Shown here one piece after another: positions 11,648 through 23,142 of a stretch of 64,000 bases of DNA. How positions within the stretch are numbered: the stretch's first letter is position 1; every line of letters begins with the position of its first letter. The DNA lies in NCBI GenBank assembly GCA_010909165.1, contig MU008155.1, positions 62,001 through 126,000 on the forward strand. Direction: 5' to 3'. This DNA comes from Anthoceros angustus. Its lineage: Eukaryota; Streptophyta; Anthocerotopsida; Anthocerotales; Anthocerotaceae. The notes under the pieces were generated by a model. That model saw nothing but the letters and a program-made list of their open reading frames with translations, had not been told where the DNA came from and ran no database searches. A program made the translations under genes and the position numbers.

Positions 11648-13426
11648 TTGGAAGAGAAGGGGAGCACCAAAAAGTAAAGTAATCCTTCCTCACTTGAAAG
11701 GAAGCGCCACCATGCCTCGAGGAAAGGCAAGGGAAGGAGCCAGCAAGGCTCTCCTCGCGAGAGGAAAGGAAGAGCAGGCTCCGCCGCTGTGAGGGGTGAG
11801 GTGATGCCCCAATTCACTTGCTTTGCCGGGCAGCTCAACCCCGAGATTTGGTTGATTTTCAAGGGCGAGGAGGAGAACATCCACTAGGATGGGTGTATGG
11901 CCGCCAATGGGCCTACACCAATTTGGAATTGATTGAGGAGTGTTACATCAACCTCCATCAATCGCCGCCGCACTAAAGGAATGCTCGAACGATCCTCGCT
12001 GGACCGTAAGCATTCGGCAGTGTATGGAAGACCGGAGGAAGAGAGCTCGAATTGCTCTCTCGAAAGGTCGAATGGAGGGAAGAGGACAGCCTCCGACATC
12101 CCGCAGGAGTTCCTCGACATGATGGATGGAGGAAGGCCCACGCCAAGAATGGTGGAAGACCGAGAGCATCAAGGAGTCAAGTGGAGGCTCTTCGCAAAGA
12201 TTGTTGGGTTGGTAAATTACCAACGCACTTTATTTCAAAGACCAACTTCCTCCAATTTTTGTGGAAGATTTCCATGGGAGCCAAGCCGGATTGGGGACTA
12301 TCATGTATGAGGCCTACATCCACCATCGAGAAGCTCCTCAAGCCAAATTCGTGGATGAGGAAGGGCCAAGGCCTGCTACCTTAGCACCTATTTGGTGCAT
12401 TTATGGGAAACCGAGGACTTCTCACAAGCAAGGAGCTTGAAGATGCATGGCATCCCTTTGAGGTCATCCACCTCCACCGAGGTTGGAAAGGCCTTTGCCT
12501 TTGCATTGGAAGACGGTGGGAGGTCGACTCCACAAGCATGCTAGAAGCAAGAGGAGAAGATGCGGAGGCAACAAGGTTGCCGGAGTGGGAATCTTTCCCC
12601 ACAGAGCAAGCAAGGGAGAAGAGTGAAGCGGCCGAGAAGGCCGAATGGTGGTCTATGAGAGAAGGACCACAGGAGGGTGATGCCAGAGTGGGGAGTCCCC
12701 ACCATCTCCTTTGTGCCTACAGAGAGGCACACCCCCAGAGGCTACCCCCGGGTAGGGGGGGAAGCTACCGCTGGTAGGCAGACCCCACGCACAAAGAAAT
12801 TTACCATGTGGTGGAAGGGAAGGAGAAGAACGCGAGGTGCCGCGAGCGCGCCGAGGCCACCATCTCCGCTGGTGGGAGAGCGGATGGAGCGACGGAAGGG
12901 ACCAGGCCCGCGATGGCCCGGGGTGAGAGCTGGAAATTTCCAGCAAGAAGAGAGGGGTGGAATTAGGACCCCTAGGAGAATTGCTGGGAGCTTGTGAAGC
13001 ACTCACCGTGGATTTGAAGGGGCTAGGGACCTAGCAGCCTCCTTGTGGGCATGCCAAGAGGAAGTGAAATCTCAAGACATGGCCGGAGGAAGGCAGGACC
13101 AAATGGCAATTGGAGGCCATGGAGTCCGATGAAAAGGCAGCCAAATTGGAAAAGGTCAGGAGAAGCTCCAGCCATGACCTCAGAAGAGCGAGAAGCCCCG
13201 AGGGAAGTTGTCACAAGTCAAGAAAGAGCCATTCGGCAACAACCCAAAAGGATTCTTGGAGGCAAAAGGAAGAGCATTTTGCCCAATTAGAGCAAGAGAG
13301 GAAAAGCAAAAGAGGCACTAGGAAAGGAGAAGCGCTCCAAAGAATGGCCGCACATGAGCAGTGATGGCTACTCAAGCCATCAAAATCCGGATATGGGAGA
13401 GGAGTTGAGAAGGACCCTACAATTTG
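11648..13426 (+). repeat. Tandem unit 2: same domain and coiled coil
   Basis: Colinear with 9910-11647 from TTTGGAAGAGAAG to GGAGTTGAGAAGGACCC. Its frame is open where unit 1 is broken and the reverse: the domain reads in frame 11933-12310 here, and the coiled coil 13110-13364 includes EEHFAQLEQERKSKRG. Differences from unit 1 are mostly indels of one to six bases (for example an added GAAGAT near 12555). Because the damage differs, comparing the two would recover the ancestral frame without any outside sequence. Confidence 0.75.
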
Positions 13427-14002
13427 GAAGAGAAGCGCGAGCGAGAAGCACAAGACCGTGGAGCGGAGAAGATGCTTGGCAAGCGAGAAAGAGGGGCTTG
13501 CCAACAATTAGCGGACTGGAACAAAGGAGGTCTGGAGGAGGAGCGCCACAAGAAGGTGGTGCATGAATGCCGGTAGTGAGGAAGCGATTTTGGCACTATG
13601 CCCTTCGTGCAAAATTGGCCACCAAATAAAGGAAGTGAGGGAGGAGAATGTAACCTCCATGTCAAGGTGGGAGAATTGACCACCTCAAGAGATGCCTACA
13701 AGGTAGGTGTGAGGATGGAGAGTGGCCCACGGAGATTGATGATCTCCAAATGCAATATCACAACTTGGGGCTCACCTCCACAACAGATCTTGAAGGCCAA
13801 CAACGAAGTCTTACTTGGCCAAGAGGAGGACATTGGGTCCTCATGATGATGATGAAGGAGCCGCAACAAGTGCAGCCGAGGCCTCCGATTTTGATGAGGC
13901 CATCAAATGGACTCGAGGAACTGAGGAGTCGAGGTGAAGGAGCCACCGCGACAGTGGATAGACGGCGCGAGAGCAAGGAGGGGGACAACCTGGGGGTCAC
14001 CT
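13427..14002 (+). pseudogene. Coiled-coil tail of the duplicated region
   Basis: Continues from the third TTTGGAAGAGAAG. Charged frames include CPSCKIGHQIKEVREENV (13600-13650) and an acidic tail with AASEASDFDEAIKW-like words (13875-13920). The Cys-x2-Cys and His suggest a zinc-binding remnant. No complete domain is present. Confidence 0.35.
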
Positions 14003-14775
14003 ACTGAGGTGACCACCCTACCACGGTAGTCCGCTGACTACCGTGGGGGACACACGCCTAGTCCGCTGCATCACCGGGTAGGGCAGCCGCGCACGGCAGC
14101 GCTGGGGAGTTGGGACGCCGGCCCAATCAAGATGGAAAGGCCGGGGTGCAGAGTATACCCCTGGGAGCACTGGGTGGTGGGAGAGACAACCCCACCGGAG
14201 GAGACTAAGGACGGTCCGACCTGGCCGGAGGAAGGGGAGGGTGAGGAATCCCTTATCCCACGAGTAAGGGAGGAACCGGACCCGAGGAGGAGTCCAACGC
14301 AAAAGGGCCCGAGAGATTAGGCAAAATCATGGTGGGCGATGGGGATGAAGGGTGCTCTATGATAGGTATGGACAACCAAGGCAAAGAGCAATGAAGATCG
14401 ACCCAAGAAACCCTCACCGAGCGAGAAGAGAAAGAAGGAAGAAGGAGTTACCGACTACCACGATGGTAAGTCACTACCCCGTAGTCCGCCGACTACCGCG
14501 TAGGGTGCGATGAACGCGCGCGAGGCGACGGAGATGGAGGAAGGCGCCAGGTGCGCGGAAGCGCGATTGCCGGAGGAGAGGAATCCGACCGCGGAGATGG
14601 AGGAAGGGCAAGATTGTACTTGCCCCACACATTAGGAAGCGACAAAGGCCGGGAAGGGCAAGAGCAAAAGGAGGGCGAGGGAGCCAATCCACCACGACAC
14701 GCCCCTACCCCAGAGGTGAAGACTAGATATGGTCAAGGGACCATAAATGCTAGGTAGAAGAATAGGAAGGACGGT
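14003..14775. repeat. Palindrome-rich non-coding segment
   Basis: Contains clustered short inverted repeats built on CTACC/GGTAG: CTACCACGGTAG at 14018-14029, GGTAGTC/GACTACC at 14025-14042, and several at 14450-14510. Similar palindromes occur near 58.2-58.36 kb beside the minus-strand gypsy copy. Open frames here look compositional. It probably belongs to element 3' non-coding DNA. Confidence 0.5.
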
Positions 14776-16724
14776 GTAATCGACATCCTTCGAGGATAGA
14801 CTTAGGTGAAGTTGCTAGAATAGGATTTACCAAGAACGGACAATAGACTTAGGTGCCGACATTAAATCTTGTGGTAGGAAATAATAGAATATTGGAAAAG
14901 GTGACTGCGGTAGGGTCACCCAAGGGAGGTTGTATGTGGAAGGCCTCCTATAAGAGGAGGAGGAGGATTTCACAAAGTAAAGTATCATGTCTTGCGCTTC
15001 CACGCTCACCGAGTCCTTTGCCATTACAGAGGAATTTCGTGCCGGCTGTGAGCCAACACAGCGTCTGGTAGAGAGGAAGTCGTGGTCGGAGTGCTTGGTG
15101 GAGGACTTGCTCGCAAGTGCCTAAACGAGTTGCTCCCTTGTGAATGGTTCTTTGTGAAATTGCTTTGCTTTGGGTGTGTGGCAAATGCCTGAGAACTCTC
15201 GGCTTGAGGGTAGACTACAGGAAAGACTCGGAGGTTCTCGTCACAGTGTCAAACTCATAGCAACCGCCCAAGGAAGAACTTCTGGTGGAGGCGGACCCAG
15301 GCGGTTGTGCCGTAAGGGCGAGTCGAAACCAAGAAGCCCGAATCGAGGTTAGACTAGGAGGAAGAGGATGAGGAGATGAGAAGATGAGTAGAGGATTAGA
15401 GGTGTAGGTGTTAGTGGAAGGCCACGAGTGAGCCTAAGGGACGAATCCCAAATCTGCAAAAGGAGCTCCACAGGTGGAGAAGTAGTCTTAGAAGTAGGGA
15501 CGAAATCGCGGTGTGAACGGGGGTCCACAGGCGCCCGTGGTAGGCTTCTTCTTTGAGGCGGGACCCGCAATTGTGTTGTGTCGTTGTAGGTCGAGTTTGG
15601 TCTTAAGTAGGGACGAAATCGCGGTGAACGGGGGTCCCACAGGCGCCGTGGTAGGCTCCTGCTTGAGGCAGGACCCGCAATTGTTTTGTGTCGTTGTGGG
15701 TCGAGGTTGGCGATTTTCGAGCGGTGCAAGTGGTGCAGTGCTGTGAGAGGGAGAGTAGTGGGCGCCTTGTTGAAGGTGAGAGTTGTGCAGTAGCGATTGG
15801 TGACCACAAGGCCTCGAACTTTCACACAAGTCTCATGGGACGAAACCCAGCGTCAGGCGACGGTGGGATAAGTGTGGCCGCTATAGTGGGAGGACCTCGG
15901 GGTGCCAGTTCTCCCAATAACCCACAAAGATGCGTGACGGCCTTGGGATCCAGCCGCTGCTTGGGAAGGAACCAAGGCATATGCGGGGCTGCCAAAATCC
16001 ATAAATGAGTGATCACGAGGTTTCTTGTCCACCTCTCGTAAGGTGTGATGAGACCGAGTTCCTTAGTGGGAGCCGATTACGCACATAGTTGGCGGCCACT
16101 AATGCCTCTTAATATCCACGAGTCAAACCAAAGACAAGCTAGAAAGGGCAGCCTCCGGAGTGTTCTATTCTTGCTCGTGAAAAGAGTTACGGCGGTATAA
16201 GGGACCGTGAATTGATGAATAACTCCTCTGTCGAACAAAACTCGGAGAAGGCATGACCGATATACTCTCCTCCATTGTCGGATCGAAAATATCTTAAGCT
16301 TGCAACCGATGCAGCCGTGCCATGGCCACGTAGTCTTGAAAGCGATTGAAGGTGTCTCCCTTCATGAAGTACAAAACTCATGAACGACTCCATTAAATCG
16401 ATGAAGGTAAGGAAATAAAGGCACCTCCAAAAAGACGTGGACATGGGACCACACAAATCACTATGGATCGAGGGATGTGGCTCGTGATGTTCGATCTCGG
16501 AAGGATATTGCCTTACTAACTGGCGAGTCACAAAAGGCGTGGCTATCAAAGGAAAGGACAAGCGATCACGGAAGAGGCGTTATTCACCAAACGTGAAAGC
16601 TTCAAAAGTTGACATGACCAAGGCAGACGGCTACAATCTGTAGAGGAGACGGAGGCTCTAACATTGTGTGATGATTAGGTAAAAGTACGCACATTCAAAA
16701 GGTACGGTCATTGAAGGAGTGATG
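14776..16724 (-). mobile_element. Copia integrase-to-LTR segment, duplicate 2
   Basis: A second copy of 16725-18650. Read from right to left, the minus strand gives the copia integrase core (FLTFIDLMESFMSFVLHEG at about 16410-16355; YFRSDNGGEYIGHAFSEF at about 16290-16240), a long Pro/Thr/Arg-rich linker (15830-15350), and then non-coding LTR-like DNA ending at GTAATCGACATCC. No RT or RNase H lies between linker and LTR, although Ty1/copia order is integrase-RT-RNase H-LTR. Small indels separate it from the other copy. Confidence 0.65.
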
Positions 16725-18650
16725 TAATCGACATCCTTCGAGGATAGACTTAGGTGAAGTTGCTAGAATAGAATTTACCAAGAAATGCATAATAGACTAG
16801 GTGCCGACATTAAATGTCATGTAGGAAATAATAGAATATTGGAAAAGGTGACCGCAGAGGGTCACCCAAGGGAGGTTGTATGTGGAAGGCCTCCTATAAG
16901 AGGAGGAGGATTTCACAAAGTAAAGTATCATGTCTTGCGCCCACGCCATCGAGTCCTTTGCCATTACAGAGGAATTTCGCTCCGTGAGCCAACATGGTAG
17001 AGAGGAAGTCGTGGTCGGAGTGCTTGGTGGAGGACTTGCTCACGCAAGTGCCTAAACGAGTTGCCCCTTGTGAATGGTTGCCGTGAAATTGCTTTGCTTT
17101 GGGTGTGTGGCAAATGCCTGCAGAACTCGGCTTGAGGGTAGACTACAGGAAAGACTCGGAGGTTCTCGTCGTGTCAAACTCATAGCAACCGCCCAAGGAA
17201 GAACTTGGTGGAGGCGACCCTGTGCCAGCTGAAGGGCGAGTCGAAACCAAGAAGCCCGAATCGAGGTTAGAATAGGAGGAAGAGGATGAGGAGATGAGAA
17301 GATGAGTAGAGGATTAGAGGTGTAGGTGTTAGTGGAAGGCCACAGTGCAGAGCCTAAGGGACGAATCCCAACTGCAAGTAAAAGAGCGCCCCGAGTGGAG
17401 AAGAGTCTTAGAAGTAGGGACGAATCGGTGTGAACCCGGCGCCCGTGGTAGGCTCACGAGGTGGACCCGCAATTGTGTTGTGTGTAGGTCAAGTTTGGTC
17501 TTAGAAGTAGGGACGAAATCGCGGTGGGGGTCCCTGGTAGGCCTTTGCCGAGGTGACCCGCAATTGTGTTGTGTCGTTGTGGGTCGAGGTTGGCGATTTT
17601 CAAGGCAAGTGGTGCAGAGAGAGGAGAGTAGTGGGCGCCTTGCTTGTTGAGAAGGCGAGAGTTGTGCAGTAGCGATTGGTGACCACAAGGCCTCGAACTT
17701 TCACACAAGTCTCATGGGACGAAACCCAACGACGGGCGACAAGTGGATAAGTGTGGCCGCTATAGTGGGAGGACCTCGGGGTGCCAGTTCTCCTACCACA
17801 ATAACCCACAAAGATAAGTGCGAGCGGCCTTGGATCCAAATTTCTAGCTTGGGAAGGAACCAAGGCATATGCAGGGCTGCCAAAAATCCGCAAATGAGTG
17901 ATACGAGGTTTCTTGCCTGTCCACCTCTCGTAAGGTGTGATGAGACCGAGTTCCTTAGTGGGGAGCCGATTCTGCACATAGTTGGCGGCCACTAATGCCT
18001 CTGCCCAATATCCACGAGTCAAACCAGCAAAAGACAAGCTAGAAAGGGCAGCCTCCTGGAGTGTTCTATTCTTGCGTTCAAAAAGAGTTCTGAGCAGGGG
18101 TATAAGGGACCGTGAATTGATGAATAACTCCCTCTGTCGAACAAAACTCGGAGAAGGCATGACTGATATACTCTCCTCCATTGTCAGATCGAAATATCTT
18201 AAGCTTGCAACCATCCTGTACATGGCCACGTAGTCTTGAAAGCAGCTTGAAGGTGTCTCCTTGCTGTGAAGTACATAAATCAGACAAGAACGACTCCATT
18301 AAATCGATGAAGGTAAGGAAATAAAGGCACCTCCAAAAGACGTGGACATGGGACCACACAAATCACTATGGACTGTGCAAGAGGGATGTGGCTCGTGGAG
18401 TTGATCTCGGAAGGGCTGTGATATTGCCTTACTAACTGGCGAGTCACAAAAGGCGTGGCTATCAAAGGAAAGGACAAGCGATCACGGAAGGCGTATTTAT
18501 TCACCAAGCGTGAAAGCTTCGAAGTTGACATGACCAAGGCACGATTGCCACAATCGTAGGGAGAGGCGAGCGAGCTGGCTAACATTGACAGTGGGCTGAT
18601 TAGGTAAAGTACGCACATTCAAAAGTGCACGGTCATTGAAGGAGTGCGAA
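16725..18650 (-). mobile_element. Copia integrase-to-LTR segment, duplicate 1
   Basis: Directly follows the gag-protease part at 18.65-19.9 kb. The minus strand reads FLTFIDLMESFLSDLCTS (about 18320-18270), YFDLTMEESIS (degenerate R-S-D-N-G-G-E-Y, about 18195-18160), NRTLQEAALSSLSFAGL (about 18070-18020), YWAEALVAANYVQNRLPT (about 18013-17960) and LRIFGSPAYALVPSQ (about 17890-17845), the usual copia integrase order. The linker and LTR-like end follow as in the duplicate. The start of each unit carries the words ATCGACATCCTTCGAGGATAG. RT and RNase H are missing here too. Confidence 0.75.
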
Positions 18651-19887
18651 AAGATGTCATCCCAACCGGTATACGGATATGGAGCAACGGTGTGGTCAAA
18701 CAAATCCTACAAGAATGCTCCTCATTCTTCGACGGACATAAGATTCTTGGTCATTCTTTGGAACAAAAGCACACACAGAGTCATGACCTCGAACTAGGCA
18801 ACTCAATATTGACACGAACCCTTGATGGCGGACCACATCGTCCCCTAGCAAAACAAGCTGCGCATCGAGTAGGCGTAATGAAAGCTCTCCTATCATAACA
18901 AATGTGGCTAGTGGCACCTGAATCCAAGAACCACATATCTGCCTGAATCTGAACAGAAGATAGACAAACTGCGAGGATGGAAGGGGACTTAGCCGAGTTT
19001 GTAGCTTTTGCAGTGGTCAAGTTGGACTCATGGGAAGTGCCTTCCTTACGGGGTTCCCCAGCACGTTTCTTCCTGCAGTCCTTCTCAAAATGACCCGGGA
19101 TCTTACACCAATTGCAGGTGAAGATTTTCCTCTGCAGGTTCGGTTGCTTGGCTGTGGGGTAACCACCACGTCCTTGTCCTCCACGGCCACGTCCACGGAA
19201 ACTACCTCTGCCTCGACCCGAAAATAAAACTCTCGAGTGTTGCTGAGAATCTCCTTTGCCTCCTTTGTGGAAACCCTTGGATCCCTCCTCAGCTAGAAGG
19301 GCTCCAATCAACTCATCCAAGGTTACAACAGGCTGACCTCCAGCTGCTGCAGACGATGCTCGGGCAAACTGCAAGCTCATGAAGTGGCTGTAGCTTGGCG
19401 GTAACGAAGCTAGCAGACTGGTCCCCGCTTGTTCTTCGGTAAGAATAGTACCACAATATGCCAAAGTTGCACGTGCAGTTCTGAAGCGGTTAATATAGGA
19501 CTCGACAGAATCACTGTCCTTCATTCTCAGCCCATAAAAGTCCCAGTGTGCAAAGACTTGGGAAGCATTGCTCTTGTCCTTGTAAATCGAGAGAAACTAT
19601 GCCACTGCAATGCGGAGGTGTCGGCACCAAGTGTGAGGAATCATATTCACATCCGGTGAGGTAATGAGAATGGAGCGTGCTCTCCACATCCTTTCGTTTC
19701 CGATTCGAGCGTCGGACATTGGTGTTTGTCTGCAGGGCATCTCTCACTCCATCCACCACGGACATAAGCTCTTGCTCCTCAAATATACGAGTCAACCTCG
19801 GTGACCAAGTGTTGTAGTCGTTCCCATTGAAGCTTGATCCTTATCCACCGAACTCAATCTTGAGGGTTGTTGAGGAAGAGCTGCCAT
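18651..19887 (-). pseudogene. Copia gag and protease
   Basis: ATG at 19887 starts MAALPQQPSRLSSVDKDQ, a copia Gag N-terminus. After frame breaks, SVESYINRFRTARATLAYCG (from about 19510) and LTEEQAGTSLLASLPPSYSHF continue the UBN2-type Gag domain. An RGRGRGSFRGRGRGG tract (about 19220-19165) precedes the zinc knuckle CNWCKIPGHFEKDC (19116-19075). The protease active site WFLDSGATSHIC is at 18936-18897. Gag forms the particle and the protease cleaves the polyprotein. About 740 bases from 19524 are open, the best preserved part of this element. A copia integrase follows downstream. Confidence 0.85.
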
Positions 19888-20696
19888 GGTTGAAGTGGAT
19901 GTAGTTGAGCGGCGATTACCGCGATGGTAATGTGGCGAGATGTCGATCCAGGCCAAGAGTGAAGGGTTCCTGCGTGTCTGCGAGCGATCTTGTCTGTTGT
20001 TGAGGGCTGGTCCTTGAGGTGTATAGCCCAAATGCTTCCCGTTGTAGTCCTTCACGAGCACCACCTGTTTGATCTCGACTCAGGCCAAAATCAAAGTTGA
20101 AAGGTGTTATTTGAGTGGTAGTAGTAAGTCTGCTCGCCTTGAGTCTTGACAGTACGGTGTCTCCTCCTCGTCGGGATGCACTATACCTCCAGCATCGAGA
20201 TCAAATTCATCATCAGATGGAGCCGCCGGGTGTCTCCTGGGCGGCATGACATGAGCGAGAAGCTTGTGTGTCGACCCGGTGGCGGGCTGCTAGAAGCCAT
20301 ATGAGCGCCTAGCGCGATGGGTCTCGCAAGTCGGATGCAATTGCTTGATCTTGAGCATAAGGCTGTCGAACATCCGCAACTCTCGGATGCGTGCCTGACA
20401 AGGACTTCAATCACCTTCTCTTGCTTAGTGCATCACGCCTCAGGAGTGATCGGTGTTGATGATCTTACCGAGGAGTGTTTGTCAGAGGGGTATGCTGCGA
20501 GGGTGATGGGAGGCTGCGTCTTGACCTCGGGATAGGCGAATCCTTACCTTCCTGACAACTTGGGCACACGAAGTCTGTCCTCAACGTGGGGGTTGGTACC
20601 CCTTCTACAAACACCCTCCTTCGAGGCGCACGCGCTGATGGCCCTCTCCTCGGCATCTTGCTGAACAGCGCATCTGCGCTCGTGCACGGATCACCA
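19888..20696 (-). other. Copia 5' leader
   Basis: Lies between the primer-binding site and the Gag ATG. It contains a short minus-strand open frame starting MPRRGPSARAPRRRVFVEG (from about 20656), similar in first residues and position to MPRGRDSRAS after the primer site at 63.3 kb. I see no recognised domain; it may be leader RNA. Confidence 0.4.
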
Positions 20697-20710
20697 GGGC
20701 TCTGATACCA
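20697..20710 (-). promoter_or_regulatory. Primer-binding site (initiator tRNA-Met)
   Basis: The minus strand reads TGGTATCAGAGCCC, the plant retrotransposon primer site complementary to the 3' end of initiator tRNA-Met. It fixes the orientation of the copia element and the inner edge of its 5' LTR. Confidence 0.9.
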
Positions 20711-20890
20711 TAAAACAATCGAGGATCGGAAGGGCACGAGCGGGTGCGTGTGTAGGCATGAGCGCACGAGAGACAGGAGATGAAAGAAAAACGGTTATTA
20801 TTGTTTACGGGAAATTCAACATATATACAAAGCATTTGTAGGTGGTTATAACTGTTCATAAAACCACTAATATCTAGTCAACCTAACTTT
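20711..20890 (-). mobile_element. 5' LTR (right part) of the minus copia element
   Basis: Abuts the primer site. On the minus strand it carries TGTATATATGTTG (about 20830-20818), a plausible TATA box for transcription toward the gag gene. The outer LTR boundary is not clear because plus-strand copia coding sequence begins at about 20905, so the LTR may be truncated by that junction. Confidence 0.6.
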
Positions 20891-20904
20891 AGGTGACACA
20901 TCTA

Positions 20905-21590
20905 TTTCATTACTTCTTACCGCAACCTATCTTATCAATCGCACCTGTCATAAATTACGGCATGGCCTTATGAAGCGTTTATTGGCAAGAAACCGTCCAT
21001 TGATCATCTTATATTTTTGGATCAGGCATATGTTTTCATTCCTAAAGCATTACGTAAGAAGTTGGATCCCAAGGCAGCCAAGTATCTTTTCATAGGATAT
21101 CAAGGCATTAAAGGGTATAAGTTATATAACCCTTCAACAAGACAACTTCTTTATGCTCGGAGTGTTACATTCCATGAGTCTTACCTCTTTTCTCCAACAG
21201 TGGGAGTTGAAGTCGTTGACTCTGCCGATGATGCTAATGATTTTTCTACATTTGATGATCCTAATCCCCTTCCTTTCCTTGTCCCTACTCCTCGTGTTCC
21301 TTCTGTTGACCCCATGCTGCAGGAGGAGGAGGAGCCTCTTCCACCTTCATCTGATCCCCTTGAGGCCATTTCAGAAGATGCTATACCTCTTGTTCAAGAT
21401 GATAATGATCAGTTGGAAGCTGATGATACTGAAGAAATGGATCCCTTAGAACAAGAAGATGAACCAGTTCTGGAAGACACACACTGCACCTTAGATCACG
21501 TCCACTCATCTCGGCCTGGTTGGAAAGAACCCCTTTGGGATACCTTGCTATTTTTCCCGATTCTAATTCTCACAGTCCCTTTATAATCAA
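20905..21590 (+). pseudogene. Copia integrase C-terminus and linker
   Basis: Begins inside the integrase (NRTCHKLRHGL..., about 20937) and is open from 21017 to 21586. It reads VFIPKALRKKLDPKAAKYLF and the conserved GYKLYNPSTRQ/YARSVTFHESY, then an acidic Asp/Glu/Pro-rich linker. The 5' LTR, gag, protease and integrase core are absent, so the element is 5' truncated. The fragment at 40.0-40.4 kb is a close relative. Confidence 0.85.
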
Positions 21591-21649
21591 GCTGTACACA
21601 TACTTGACTTAGAAGAGCCTCTTACCCTAAAACAAGCCTTCTCTTCTCC

Positions 21650-22303
21650 TCCAAACATCTATGGAAGGAAGTCAGATTCGAGTATAATTCCCTCATTAGT
21701 AATTCTACATGGGAATTAGTTGAACCTCCTAAGGGTAGAAAAATAGTAACCAGCAAATGGGTATTTAAGATAAAGAGAAAGGAGATGGATCCGTGGAAAG
21801 GTATAAAGCACGCCTAGTTGCTAGAGGTTTTACCCAAATCCACGGACTAGACTATATACCTTGGGCCACTTATGCTCCCAGCCAAGTTTGCCACTCTTCG
21901 CATGATCTTAGCTATATGCGATCGATCTTGAACTTCATATGATGGATGTGAAGACATATTTGTATGGGCGCTTGAAAGAAGAAATATACATGAAGCAACC
22001 CGAGGGTTATGAAGTAAAAGGCAAGGAGCATTTAGTATGTAAATTGATCAAGGGTCTATATGGACTCAAGCAATCCGGCAAAAATTGGAACTTGACCATC
22101 CATATACAACTCTCGATTAAGGGATTTAAGCAAAGTAAAGGCGATGCTTGCTTATATATTTACCTTAAGGGAAATGATATATTTTACCTTCTATTATACG
22201 TCGATGACGTCTTTATGGCAACAAACTCTCTTATTCTCCTAGCTGAGATAAAAGCATGGCTTCGGACATTATATGAAATGACCGACCTGGGAGAAATGAA
22301 TTA
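21650..22303 (+). pseudogene. Copia reverse transcriptase
   Basis: RT copies element RNA into DNA. Motifs in order: KGRKIVTSKWVFKIK (about 21732-21776), YKARLVARGFTQIHGLDY (about 21800-21855), MMDVKTYLYGRLKEEIYMKQPEGYE (21939-22010), KLIKGLYGLKQSGKNW (about 22042-22090), the catalytic YVDDVFM at about 22198-22218, and LYEMTDLGEM (about 22270-22300). The last 121 codons (21939-22304) are uninterrupted. Only a few frame breaks occur, far fewer than in the gypsy copies. Confidence 0.85.
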
Positions 22304-23142
22304 GTAATAAAAAGCTGAGCATAGTTCAAACCAAGTATATAAAGGAGAGTTTAGCAAAATTTGGAATGGAAGATGCAAAGCCTGCACCCACACCTTTTGC
22401 TAGTGGCATCAGGCTTACTTCTGATATGAGTCCTAAGAGTGCTCAAGAGAAAATGGAGATGGCATCCGTCCCATATCGACATGTTGTCGGCACTCTCATA
22501 TATTTAAGCAATTTTACTAGACCTGATATTTCTTTTGAAGTCAGTTCCTGCTCACAGTTTTTGGAGAACCCTGGACATCAACACTGGATGTCAGTTAAGC
22601 GTATTTTTCGATACCTTAAAGGGACTATGCAAACAGGGCTGACATTTAAGCATACACCAGCAATCAAAACATTAACACTTACGGCATATGCCGATCGATT
22701 ATCTGGTGATCCTGATACTCGAAAATCCGTATCAGGTTATGTTTTACTTCTTGGAGGAGCTCCAATATCATGGTCGAGTAAGAAACAGCCTACCATTGCC
22801 TTGTCTAGTACTGAATCTGAATATAGAGTAATAACATCTATTTCCAAGGATATAGTATGGTCTAGGCTAATTTTGAGTGAACTTAATCACCCTCAGCAAA
22901 ACCCAACATCTCTTTTTAGTGATAGTCAGGGCGCCATAGCACTTGCTAGAAACCCTGTTTTCCATTCCAAAACCAAACACATAGCTGTTGAGTATCACTA
23001 TATCAGAGAGAAGTTGGAAGATAACACTATAGATATCACTTATATACCAACACAAAACAATCCAGCTGATTTGTTAACTAAGTCATTAGGGAGAGATTTG
23101 CATTTAAGACACATGAAAATGTTAGGTATTCAAGAGGTTTAA
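22304..23142 (+). pseudogene. Copia RNase H domain, nearly intact
   Basis: An open run of 258 codons (22366-23142). It contains YRHVVGTLIYLSNFTRPDIS, the RNase H start TAYADRLSGD (Asp replaces the usual W in ADWAGD-type motifs), RKSVSGYVLLLGGAPISWSS, SSTESEYRVI, SDSQGAIALARNPVFHSKTK, IAVEYHYIRE and TKSLGRDLHLRHMKMLGI, which close the polyprotein. RNase H removes RNA from the hybrid. The stop at 23140-23142 is at the expected family position. This is the youngest-looking coding block among the elements. Confidence 0.85.
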
